The notes under the pieces: generated by a model | The model's database searches: none | Told to the model about the DNA's origin: nothing | The model's input: the letters and a program-made list of their open reading frames with translations, nothing else | Part shown: in pieces, positions 1 through 10,500 of the stretch | How positions within the stretch are numbered: position 1 is the stretch's first letter | How the letters are laid out: each line of letters starts with the position of its first letter | Made by a program: the position numbers and the translations under genes | DNA from: Limnomonas spitsbergensis | Lineage: Eukaryota; Chlorophyta; Chlorophyceae; Chlamydomonadales | NCBI GenBank assembly: GCA_037349105.1 | Contig: JAYJMM010000097.1 | Location: forward strand, 1,054,001-1,118,000 | Length of the DNA stretch: 64,000 bases | Direction of reading: 5' to 3'

Positions 1-1
1 C

Positions 2-2152
2 CATAGTGACAGTGTGCCACCTAGTGTCTGGGATGGGCAAGGGCTGGAGCAACCCATAGGGTCGTTTGCATGAGGCCTTGTTTGCTTGGCATGTTTGGCA
101 TGTGGACACGAACTGTTGGACATCAGCAGCCATGCTGGGCCACCAGAACTGTCGCTGAATCAAGTCTAGAGTCTTGGTCCAGCTGAAATGGCCGGCAATG
201 AGGGTTGCATGGTGCTCTTTCAGGACACGTGCTGGGACAGTGGCTGGAACAATGATTCGACCGCGGAATGACCAGTAGCCATGCTGGAGTGACCACTGTT
301 TCGTGACAGTTGGGTCCTTGAAATCTAGATATGTCATGGATTCAGCTTTTATTTGCTGCATGAGGTCTGGACTGGACTCGTTTACTGTGATCGCGAAAAG
401 CATGAGCGCTGCTGCCTCACCTTGGTGTGGCAATCTCGACAGGGAGTCAGCAGGGTTGGTTGCACCGGGCCGGTAGCGGACTGAAAACTGGAACCTCGAC
501 ATGAATTCGCTCCATCGCGCTTGTCTTCTGGACAGGGTCGGTTGCTTGGTGAAAAATGTCAAGGGATTGTGATCAGTGACAATTGAAAGTCCTTGGCTGC
601 CCTCAAGATAGCAGCGCCATTCTTTGAGTGCCTTGATGATTCCTAGAAGTTCTTGTTCACCTGTGGTGTAATTATGCTCGGCTGGGCTGAACTTGGAGGA
701 GAAGTACGCGACTGGTCGGCCCTGCTGGGTGAGTACTGCACCACAACCTGTCATGGATGCGTCAGATACGAGTTCGTAGGGCAAGTCTGGATTCGGGTAC
801 GCTAGGACTGGAGGTGAAGCTAACGCCTCCTTGATGGCTTCAAATGCTAGGATGGCATCTTCGCCCTTGGTGAATTGTACTTTTTTCTTGGTGAGCTGGT
901 GCAGGGGAGCTGCTAGTCGCGACAGGTTAGGTACGAATTTGCGAAAATAATTCGCAAGTCCCAGGAATTGGAGTATGCCTGTGGCATTGGTTGGGAATTC
1001 CCACTCGGTCAGGGTACGAAGTTTTTCTGGGTCTGCGCGCACTCCCTCTTTGGAAAGAATGTGGCCTAGGTACTTGACTTGTTCTTGTAAAAATCTGCAC
1101 TTCGAAAAGCGCACTTGCAGCCCGGCTTCACGAATCTTCGTAAACACCTGGTTCAAGTGGTCTAGATGTTCTGCTGGGGATTGCGACAGGATGATGATGT
1201 CATCGATGTAAATCAGCACGAAGGACAGGGACTGGAAGGTCTTGTTAACAGTACTCTGGTACTGGCTGGGCGCGTTGGAAAGTCCCATAGGCAGACATCG
1301 CCATGCATAGTGACCGAATGGTGTCGCGAACGCGGTTTTAGGCACGTCTTCCTCGGAAATCAGCAGCTGGTGAAAGCCACCTGCCATGTCAAGGCTGGAG
1401 TAACAAGTGGCACCGCGGGCTGCATCCAGCAGGTCATCAATGCGCGGTAGCGGATATCGGAGCTTGACAGTGATTTCATTGAGGGCTCGGTAATCAAGGC
1501 AAAACCTGAAGCCACCACTTGGTTTCTTGACAAAGAGGACTGGAGCTCCGTATGGAGAATTGATAGGGGTGATGATTCCCTTCGCTAGGAGTTCGGTAAC
1601 TTGTGACTTGAGCTCGATCATTTCACTGGGAGAAAGGCGACAGTTCCTTCGGAAAGGGGGCTTCGCACCGGGGACAAGATCGATTGTGTGCTCGAGGGGT
1701 GGGATATTAGCTCCACCGGCTTGAGGAGTTTCACTGAAAATGTCTGCAAAACTGTCAATCAGGTTGCGCAGGTCAGTTTGCATGGCTGGTGGCACATGGT
1801 CCATGTTCACGTCAAGTTTGCATGGCTGGGTCTCGACTGGTTCTCCACTGGGTTGGTTTGGTACCCTATCAAGGTCGACCTCACTGTCATCTGGGCTTAG
1901 CTCGTGAGGCGTAAGGACCGCGACGAAGGACTTGTATCGACCGGAGTTGAGGTATCTCACGGCGAGGTCAGCTGGGATTTCATCTGGCGGGGCGTTCGTC
2001 TTCCGCGGAGTTCTGATAATCAGTAACCGTGGGCATAGGGGCTGGACTAGGGGAAGTCCACTTCCATCACGGACAGCGGCTGGGTCATCTGAAAGGCTCG
2101 GCATTTTGCTGTGTCGCGTAAATCTGAAGGAACTAGAAGAGCCCATGCATGT
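2..2152 (-). CDS. Ty3/gypsy Pol (RT, RNase H, start of integrase), element E0, cut by left window edge
   Basis: The minus frame is open from just after a TAA at 2153-2155 down to base 2, about 716 codons, and leaves the window. Reading 5'->3' it shows reverse transcriptase blocks (LDYRALNEITVK near 1500, SLDMAGGFHQLL near 1390, the catalytic YIDD at 1199-1210, KYLGH near 1060), RNase H (TDHNPLTFF near 560) and the integrase zinc-binding region (HHATL...GHF near 200-230, then CQTC near 90-103). This order is that of Ty3/gypsy elements. The N-terminal ~130 codons before the RT are an uncharacterised spacer; no DTG protease motif was recognised there. The domains read have no internal stop, so this copy may be young. 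It differs from elements E1-E4: its catalytic box is YIDD rather than FIDD, and RNase H runs directly into integrase with no methyltransferase between. Confidence 0.93.
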
Positions 2153-2905
2153 TTAGACAAGGCAGGGGCCGCGATATTTGTTCTCCTGAGCTGGAACTAG
2201 TATGGACAGCAGGGAGAGCTGAGATTGGAGGAACCAATGCCTGGGGCTGTAGCGACAGCTTGGGGTGGGCAGATATTCGTACTCGCGAAATTAAAAAATG
2301 TCTGGGCTGGACTCGGGCCTGGGTGCGACTCGGCTGGAATCTGGACTCGATCTCGAACTGTTCCGCCATCGTTACATAACGTGTCAGCAAGGATACGATA
2401 CATTTTGGTAGATTTGCTTGCATATCTCTGATTGACTGGGTCTGGTAGTATCTCGATTTGCAGAGGAGATAGGTAGTCAGCGACTGGACATGTGAGTGAC
2501 TTGAGCTGCAGATACGCGAGAGAGATGGCAGTATATCGCCCATTATACGCTTGGCTTGGGCAGGAGCAGCAACGGTTGGGCTGCAATGATATCGGCCTGG
2601 ACTGGAATTGCGACGGCAACAACTTGATCCGTCGGGGTGACAGCGATAGCGACCCCACTGGAAGACATGGAAACAGCGTCATGAGAATTGCGAAGGCAAC
2701 GCTTAGTAAGCGGCTGGAAATGGCTAGAAGGGGAGGGGAGCTTGTCGATATGTCGCCTGTAGGCGTTGACAGGTTGTTGTACGACCAGGGGGGGGGAGCT
2801 TCGCGCAGTAGCCTGTAGGCGTCGACAGGATGCGGTACGACAGCATGGGGGGGGGAGCTTCGCGCAGTAGCCTGTAGGCGTCGACAGGTTGCGGTACGAC
2901 AGCAT
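2133..2905 (-). other. Probable broken or spliced gag region upstream of E0 Pol
   Basis: Two overlapping minus-strand frames (2543-2905 and 2197-2682) lie directly upstream of the E0 Pol frame. By position they could be remnants of its Gag, but no CCHC knuckle or capsid motif was recognised and the frames are short. A frameshift, an intron or simple chance could explain them, so no function is assigned. Confidence 0.3.
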
Positions 2906-2949
2906 GGGGGGGGGAGCTTCGCGCCGTAGCCTGTAGGCGTCGACAGGCT
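2755..2949. repeat. Tandem repeat, 56-59 bp unit, about 3.4 copies
   Basis: Units start at 2755, 2811, 2870 and 2929 with GCCTGTAGGCGT(C/T)GACAGG. Each full unit carries a run of 9-10 G followed by AGCTTCGCGC. The unit length varies (56, 59, 59), mainly around the G run. Confidence 0.9.
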
Positions 2950-4320
2950 GATGCTGAACCCAAGGTGCTTGTCCGCGACATGCGCTAGGTGCTGGGGTGG
3001 CTTAACTCAAAGGAACTCTGAGAGCCGGGTTGCGAGATTGGAAATGAGTGACCCTAGCTTGGCTTGACTAGACAGAAGCTTGACACGTATGACAGGGTGG
3101 CCCGCGCGTAATCGCGTCGAACAAATTTTGACGTGGTACATCATGACTGACTGGGACTGAGTTTGTGGCTAGGCTTGGCGCGAAAAAAATGCTCGGTGGA
3201 TCAATGGCTGGGACTGGGAGATTCCAACAATTCACAATTCCTTTCAATCTGCAGCGACTCTTTGATATCTATGTATCTCAAGTTTGCTGTTGAGAGATTG
3301 GAGTGCAAAATTGAAGATCTGGGAGAGTCAAGGACTTGATCCTCGAGAGGATGCCGGAGGATACTCGAAGACTGGGCACGCGAGGAAACTCGGGGATACT
3401 GGTTGTGTCCGATGGTTTCCATTCGGGTGGCTCGACACTACGGTAAAGAGACCTTGGCTCGTGAAACCACTGAAGTGATCTACTGCCCGGGAGGGGACAA
3501 AGACTACTGATACTAGGCTAGAGGCTGGGCTGGAAGACTAGGGAGGCGCACGTGGTGCGTGGGAGCTATGTCGACTCCGGGACTGGGGCGTTGGCTGAAG
3601 GGTTTGCAAGTGGGAGCCAAGTATTGAGCTTGGTAGAATGAACTTATCTCTGTCGAGAGACTCCCGGTTTACTAGCGGGGCGCACTTATGTAGGCGATCG
3701 GCAGATGGCAAGCCCGGATAAGGCTCTAAAGGCTGGAAGGTTCATGTCGTACAACCGAAGGTTGTTAGAGATCTTAACGACACGCAACTGCTCTCACACT
3801 GTTAGCTACGCAATGTGACAACGGTTGTGTTCGCGTACTGGATACTAGGAGACATGTACTGAGTTAACTGGACTGGGGGGTCCAAGACCACTACAGCTAC
3901 TCTCTTGTGTCGCAAGGGCGACTTGCGTTATAACCGGCATTCCAAAATTATTTACTATTTAAATGACTCTGTAGGTAGCCCCTACTGGCAGCCTTTTTGT
4001 TACTTGCCAACAGAAGAGGTCGAGGCAGGGGGAGAGGAGAGCGATGGAAGCATGGGGTGGGAAGCAGAGAACATGGAGCAAGGGGCCATAAGCGGGGATG
4101 GGGGAGCAACATACACACAATGTGTGTCACGAGATGGGGGCAGGAGAGGGGGGAGGATGTCTGTGGGTTCTTGCAACATGAAGACTGAAGCGGTACAGTT
4201 GAGGAGAGCGGGGCGTGGCGGGCCGAGGAGGGGGAGGGTCTCATGCAAGGCTCATCACTAGAAAGAGGGAAAGCAGGGAGTGGAGGCCAAGAGGGGAGGG
4301 AGGGGTATTAATCTTGCAAC
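2950..4320. other. No gene recognised
   Basis: The stretch holds only short ORFs. About 4020-4300 is purine-rich (GGGAGAGGAG, GGGGGAGG), which produces long but meaningless frames. The unseen terminal repeat of element E0 may lie in 2950-3950, but its second copy is outside the window, so this cannot be shown. Confidence 0.5.
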
Positions 4321-4361
4321 GCTAGGCGGTATCTTGTTCAGTCAAGGGAATCAGGTTGAGG

Positions 4362-4416
4362 AGGGCTGAGGGGAGGGGAGGGCTGAAGGGGAGGGGAGGG
4401 CTGAGGGGAGGGAAGG
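4362..4416. repeat. G-rich minisatellite, unit about 20 bp
   Basis: GAGGGCTGAGGGGAGGGGAG-like units are repeated about two and a half times. Several runs of three or four G are close enough for G-quadruplex formation on the plus strand; that is inference only. Confidence 0.7.
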
Positions 4417-4489
4417 GAACCCAGCAACGTTAAGCGGCACTGACAACCAATGGGAGCGGGGACGGCCCTGCGTGGAGGGTCCACACCAA

Positions 4490-4840
4490 TGATCCCTTAC
4501 GACCACAAACCTAAACCCATAACCTGTATTTCTGTTATAATTATAGTTATGATATTTCCCCGTTCTGAACTTCAACCGTAACTCTGGTCTAGAACCTCCC
4601 ACCCTGACAGTCTACATGCAGCCTAGGTCTGCTCTTCAGTAGCGGAAGCTGAAGATGTTTTGCAGAAGTTGTACCACAAAAAATGAAAAAGGAGCAGGAA
4701 GGAGTGGATTGGTACAACTGCCTCCCGGGGGGCGTGACACGCGGTGTCCAACAGTACATTAGAAAGGCAGTACGTCCATGCTGTCAGTACCGCAACCCGC
4801 AACTGAGATGTCAGCGCGCCACCGGCCTTCTGAGCCGACA
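4490..4840. repeat. Dispersed repeat, copy 1 (partner near 15060-15410)
   Basis: Shared words in the same order with 15060-15410 include AACCTCCCA-CCTG-CAGTCT, GCAGCC-AGG-CTGCTCT, CAGTAGC, GCAGAAG-TGTAC, GGTACAAC-CCTCCCGGGG and CAT-AGAAAGGCAGT. The copies are diverged and carry small indels. No coding capacity was recognised in either. Confidence 0.7.
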
Positions 4841-5548
4841 TTCCAGTCCTTGAGCCGCCTGAAGGTGTGAATATATGTATGGATAAGTGCGGATTTAAGT
4901 TTGTATACGAGTGTGCACATGATTTCATGAACCAGCAGAGAAAAGAGCAGACTCATACAGTATTTGTCATGCACAACCCCTAAACCTCACTTGTATTCTG
5001 CCTCCCTCCTGTCCCCCCATCCCCCAGTGAAGCCTCCTCATATACAAGGCCTCCCTCCCAACATTTAGCCTCCCTCCTGAACTCCCCTCCCCGTCATGTC
5101 ACTCACCCCCCTGACCCCACAACCCCCCTTTGACCTCACACCCTCTTGGCCATCCATTTCATTGTCACCATCATCCAACGCCCCCGGGCAGCCGCACCCA
5201 CCCTGCTGATTCAGCGCCACCTCCCTGAAATCATAAGAGACGCCGCATGATGGTTTGAAACGCAAGGTTGATGTCTTGAGGGCAAAGAATTCAGGGTTTG
5301 CATCTCAGGGTTCAATATCTCAGGGTTAATATCTCAAGGATTCTTTACCAGTACTAGGGTTCACAGCGCATTGCTTAATTTGCAGTGTTCTCAGCCTGTA
5401 AAGATCCAGGTCAAGATCACGGGTTAAAGGGAAAGGATCACACCGGCTCACGAGGACTGCATCACATTCATGCTTCTTTAAAAAGAGCCTGTGGTTACAC
5501 TAATCTCTGAGATACTACCCTGCCTAACAACGAGCTGCATGTTGGTGC
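4841..5548. other. No gene recognised
   Basis: A pyrimidine-rich tract (about 4995-5215, CCTCCCTCC and CCCCC runs) is followed by short AT-richer text with the repeated phrase CTCAGGGTT. No motif-bearing ORF was found. Confidence 0.5.
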
Positions 5549-5749
5549 TGAACTGCATACCACATTTTAAAGTGGAAACTGATAGCATTCAACATTGGGA
5601 ATGCAGTGGCGCAGATATCTTCTCATTATGGGGGGACCCCCAGACTAAGTATCCCCCACCCCCCACACCCGACTTTGCCGCCTGATATCGCCCCCCTCCC
5701 CTAGACCATGAACAGATTTTTGATAGACCCCTTCCTTTCCTAGCCTCAG

Positions 5750-5867
5750 GCTGCTGAAGCCTCATGAGGACGACTATGCCGTGAAGACCATTGAGAACAT
5801 CTGCAGCCAGGGCGGCGACTGGGCGGCCAAGTTCTGCAGCGAGGACATGGTCTTCAATTTAGTGCAG
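5750..5867 (+). pseudogene. Orphan exon of a conserved helical-repeat-like protein
   Basis: After a CCTCAG acceptor and before a GTGCGC donor there is an open 118-nt exon (one base plus 39 codons) containing DYAVKTIENICSQGGDWAA. It lies in the ~460 bp present only in the left arm. The phrase KTIEN-(6)-GG-WAA-F is reminiscent of the HEAT/ARM-like repeats of ULK4/RUNKEL-type pseudokinases, recalled from general knowledge and not verified. No neighbouring exon of such a gene was found, so it looks like a transposed gene fragment. Confidence 0.45.
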
Positions 5868-6085
5868 GTGCGCATGACGGGCGATTGAAGGTCAGTGTAG
5901 GACCTGGAATGTGAAAGCGCGTCCTCGTCTTCAACTCAGTGTAGGATACGGTCTTCACTTAAGTGCAGGTGCGCATAGCAGGTCATTGATATTCAGTGAT
6001 TAAGATATATGTGTGAAGGTGCTTCTTTGTTTCAACTGGGTGCAGGACCTGGTCGTCATTTTAGTGCAGGTGCTTGTGAGAGGGA
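5845..6085 (+). repeat. Imperfect triplication of the exon 3' end, about 100-bp unit
   Basis: The phrase GG-C-TGGTCTTCAATTTAGTGCAGGTGC occurs near 5850, 5950 and 6050 in diverging form, each followed by GAAGGTCAGTG-like text. The exon end plus donor has been copied locally. Confidence 0.6.
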
Positions 6086-7496
6086 TGCTGGTTGGAGGGA
6101 TTTGCTTTGAGTCGAGGGGATATCATTGCAGGGGCCGATAGGCTCAATCTTCAGGCCCCGCCGTTGCCAAGCCCTGAACCCTGAAAATTATAGATAGCTC
6201 TCACAGTCAAGCTCTATAACTTTGGAGGATCGGGTATGTAACTTAACCTTTGCCCTCCTCCCTCGTGTCAGCGTATTGATTACCCATGACATGCTAACAT
6301 GCCGGATGAGCAGGCTCAATTCCAGATACCATGCACAGCTAGGACCAAGGTGCAGCCATGCCAAATTTCCAACCTCCCATGCAAGCGAGAAGACATGGAC
6401 ATATTGGAACTAGGCTCAGAGCTGATATGTCCAGCACTCCAGATATGTCCTGATGGATACCTATGTCCTGATCTCTGGTCCTGATGGCAGATCAGATATG
6501 GATGGGCCCCACTCAGCTCGACTTCCTGCCAGCTGGCTGTTGCTGGGCGAGGCGTCGTACTGAGGCATTCCATGCATGCATGTTTGCGACGGATAGCGGT
6601 GCGTATAGTCAGTGGCACCTCGTGTTGGTACGGGCACTGGGTACGAGTCGTCATCGCAGGGCATTTGGGCTCCCGTTCGCCGCCGGGCGGGGGCCGGTGC
6701 CTTGGGGCGTTGTAACATTCATTCAGTCTATCTGGATGACACCGCCCCCCCCCGGCCGCCCCCGCACCAGCGACGACACCAGGGGCCAAGTCGTTATCGC
6801 GGGACGCGCGGGGACGACCCGCATTTCGTGAGCACAACCGCCACCCACCCAACCGTTCAATTGGGATGTCCTCGTATTGATCTACCCAGTGTCAAATTGC
6901 TAATAACGCAGCCATCTGACACTGCTGCATCCGAACAATTCAAAGCAGGGGCTGTAATTCAAATGGAACTTCATGGAAATTCACCGTGTTTTGAGTGACG
7001 GCAGCTGGTTGGTGGCCTTTGGTCAGGTTCGGGGCAGTGGCGAGTTGTGTCGCAGCTCGATGTCATCACGGGACGCGGGGGTAACGCGCTTACGCGGCAA
7101 ATAACGTACAACCACGACCAACTGATTTTGTATCGGTTTATCAGCTCGGTCACCTGGATGAACACCATATCTTGTTCCACAGACGGAGAAGCTTCGAGTC
7201 CCAATTGCTCAAGCACGACACAGTCAGAGAAACAGTCCAGTGGAATCCAGTCACCCATCCTGCGATTCAGTCGCTCGTTCCTCGCTGAAGGTAAGAACGA
7301 TCTACCGGTACGTGCTGGTACATGCATGCTGTCAATGAATGTCTGCAGTTCAAATCTATCACACCATGACATCCATTAATTAAATTCAAACATTGCGCCC
7401 CATTGCAGATAAGACGCATACTCTCAAACGCATTCTTATTACTTGGCTGTCATTCGGAATATCGGCCGTGGCACAGTCGTCTGTCGCTCGTTAAAG

Positions 7497-7572
7497 ATGG
7501 CGTCGACGAGCATGCGCATCCTGGCCATCACGGTTATTGGACTGTTGTCTCTGGACAGCACAGCCGCACGAG
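7497..7572 (+). CDS. Signal-peptide exon, gene copy 1
   Basis: The ATG opens a stretch with a basic N-region (Met-Arg), a hydrophobic core (ILAITVIGLLSL) and a small-residue end (STAAR), followed by a GTGGGT donor at 7573. The same exon, 75 nt instead of 76 and with DNTAAQ at the end, occurs on the minus strand at 56867-56941. That conservation between inverted arms supports the start and the donor. The next exon in phase could not be fixed: in the downstream frame a TGA at 7890-7892 must be spliced out. Confidence 0.7.
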
Positions 7573-10500
7573 GTGGGTACGTTCTCTGTCGCTTTGTGTG
7601 TCAGTAGCCGGGCCACCACTCTGTGTACATTATTTAAATTTTGCCGTCCGTGTAGTATACCTGTATATATACTATTAAGTGCGGTTAAAGTAACCTTCGG
7701 TTTTATCACCAGCTTCCACGGCAAATAGGCAAATCGGGTCTCCAACAGGACGGTAAATAGGCAAATCGGGTCTCCAAAAGGCAAATCGGGTTTCCAAACG
7801 AGGGTCCTCCACTGGAAGCGGCGGGGCACCTGGAGACAGCTTCTGGATTACTATTCTGGAATTTGGATTACTGCTCTGGAATAGCATTCTGAGCCGCACA
7901 GATGGGCCGACGGATCGGCTTCTCCAAGCGTATCCACCATATGTACGGCATATGGTTTGTGGACCATGCGAGCCATCATTACGAGCGTGTCACCAATCAC
8001 AATTCAGTGCTATCCGTTTCAATGGAGGCACTGTTTGACAAGGACGGTAATTCGTTGGATCCAACAATGAGCAACCCTCCTGCTGTGTTAGGCCTGCTGG
8101 TGCACGGCGTCGACGAGCAACGCGTCCAGAATGTGCGTCCTCTATTCCCTGCCCTGTTCGTCTTCAATTTTCTTGATTGTCATTGTTCTTCTTTCCATGC
8201 GCCTCTTGCCGCAGCCCTTGCCAAGCCTGCAGCCCTTGCCAAGCCTGCGCCTTCTCCCCCGTCTCCTCCCCCTCCTGGCTTCACGGACATGTGCCCCTCC
8301 CTCCTCGACACATCCGCCTTCACAGTTCTGGCAGATGTCTCTCTGGGAGACAGCTACAGCTACCAGACCAGTGTCGCTGCCACTCTGTACTTCTTCAGTC
8401 AGGCGCCCGGCAACTGCCTGCTGGTGCGTGTGGCCAATTGATGACATGCGTTATGCCTTGCACCAATAAATTACTCTGCCCTGCACCTGCCTGTCTGCCA
8501 TCTAAAGGCCCTTGCAGGCACGCCTTGCTGTCAGCCCCCCGGCTTTCTTGCAGCATCCTTTACTGAAATGCGACTTACTCTGTTGTGCACCTGCAGGGTA
8601 TGATCTTCAAGGTGACCTGCCTGGAAGCACCGGTTCCATACACCCCCACCACAGTCACCATCCCCACATGGACAGTGGGAGCATACGCAGATTTGACTGT
8701 GACAGCAGGAGACTCGGTAAGCTACTAGCCATAAAAGTTTCAGTGTATGCAAGACAAATTAATGTTATGATGTGGTTGGTAATGTGCCTTTTTGCTGCTC
8801 AATGGCATTAGACATGCCTTTAAACCGTCTTCTTGATTAGGCCATATTTCTTTCTAATGACCACGATTCCGTTCCCATGTGTGCGCAGATCTCCTTCTCT
8901 TGGATTGGCCTCGATGGTGTGGCCATCATCGGATCCCCTCTCCAAGCTCTCTCCCCTCCCTCTCTCTCTCCCCCGTCTCCTCCCCCTCCTGGCTTCACGG
9001 ACATGTGCCCCTCCCTCCTCGACACATCCGCCTTCACAGTCCTGGCAGATGTCTCTTTGGGAGGCAGCTACAGCTACCAGACCAATGTTGCTGCCACTCT
9101 GTACTTCTTCAGTCAGGCTCCCGGCAACTGCCTGCTGGTGCGTATTGTTGGCTAGTTTTTCATTTTAGTGTGCCTCAGTGACACTTGAGCAAGGGGATGA
9201 TGGTGGTGGGGGTGCAGCAAGCTTTGCTGCTTGCTTGGTCGCTGTCATTGCCAGAGACGAAGAGAGGGTGGAGATTTTGAGCTGCTTACATGCTGTGAAG
9301 TTCCATGCGCTCTTACCTTACCTGACTTCAGCCAAGCGTTCACGCCGGGCAGTAGAAAGAGAATTTGCTTGGCCAGCACACACCCTAGGCTGTTTTGCAT
9401 TGTTTGTGTGCTGACCTGTGTTTCCATTGTGCACCTGCAGGGTATGATCTTCAAGGTGACCTGCCTGACAGCATCGGCTGATTATGTGGCCAGCACCTAC
9501 ACCATCCCTAGCTGGAGCGTGGGGGCATACGCAGACGTCACTGTTACAGCAGGAGACACGGTGAGCAAAGAACCTTTAAAAGCAACTTATGCAGGGCAAG
9601 GTGCCAAATAATCTTTGAAAGCTATACATTCGAATTGTTGCCATTGCATGGAGTGGTTATGTGGTACTAGTCCCATGCAGCCATGCACCCCCTTGATGCC
9701 CGTGACTGAAATGTGAAATGTCTGAAATCGTAATTAGCTTTACGACTGCCCACTTCAACCATGTTTGCCTCATGTTCTCAATTGGTCTTCCTCATGCATG
9801 CGCAGATCTCCTTCTCTTGGATTGGACTCGACGGTGTGGCCATCATCGGATCCCCTCCTCCAGCTCTCTCTCCCCCATCTCCTCCCCCTCCTGGCTTCAT
9901 GGACATGTGCCCCTCCCTCCTCGACACATCCGCCTTCACAGTTCTGGCAGATGTTTCTTTGGGAGGCAGCTACAGCTACCAGACCAATGTTGCTGCCACT
10001 CTGTACTTCTTCAGTCAGGCTCCCGGCAACTGCCTGCTGGTGAGTGTGGACTGCTGTTTATGGCAGGTTCATTCAGCTACAACAGCTTGTATACCACAGC
10101 TACAAAAAGACAACAACCTGTATTCCATGTGAACCCTCTGCCTCTGTTATGCCTTGCGCCCGCCTGCTGGTGCACAATGCAAGATCTCCCGGAACGTCAT
10201 GCTAGCAGCTGTGCTGCCCTATCACATTGTTCGATCGTGCATGTGGCGAGTGTGCCTGTTTTCCCGGCAACATCCCCAGCATTGCATTGATTTCATTTCC
10301 CCCAGATTTCAGCATCCATTATTGACCTGTTTCCATTGTGTGCACCTTCAGGGCATGATATTCAAGGTGACCTGCCTGACAGCTTCGGCTGATCATGTAG
10401 CCAGGACCTACACCATCCCCATCTGGAGCGTGGGAGCATACGCAGACGTCACCGTTACGGCAGGCGACTCGGTGAGACGGGAGGAATGGCAGCTGAGCAT

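Larger units (their letters stand above)
5549..7665 (+). repeat. Left arm of a large inverted repeat (partner 56775-58765)
   Basis: Read forward, this arm matches the reverse complement of 56775-58765: ACTGCATACCACATTT at the outer end, the CTCACAGTCAAGCTCTATAAC block near 6200, the gap-flanked GATGGCAGATCAGAT block near 6485, the ACACCGCCCCCC block near 6738, and the region around the signal-peptide exon at the inner end. The left arm has about 460 bp (5722-6190) absent from the right arm; the right arm has about 270 bp (57935-58205) absent here. The arms lie about 49 kb apart and carry the upstream region and first exon of two converging gene copies. Confidence 0.88.

Noticed and set aside
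3905..4261. Overlapping ORFs in both strands of purine-rich DNA
   Set aside because: Composition bias alone explains the open frames; the products are low-complexity.
6316..6852. 178-codon minus-strand ORF in the left inverted-repeat arm
   Set aside because: The matching right-arm DNA does not keep the same frame, and the product is low-complexity Arg/Pro/Gly text; treated as upstream non-coding DNA.
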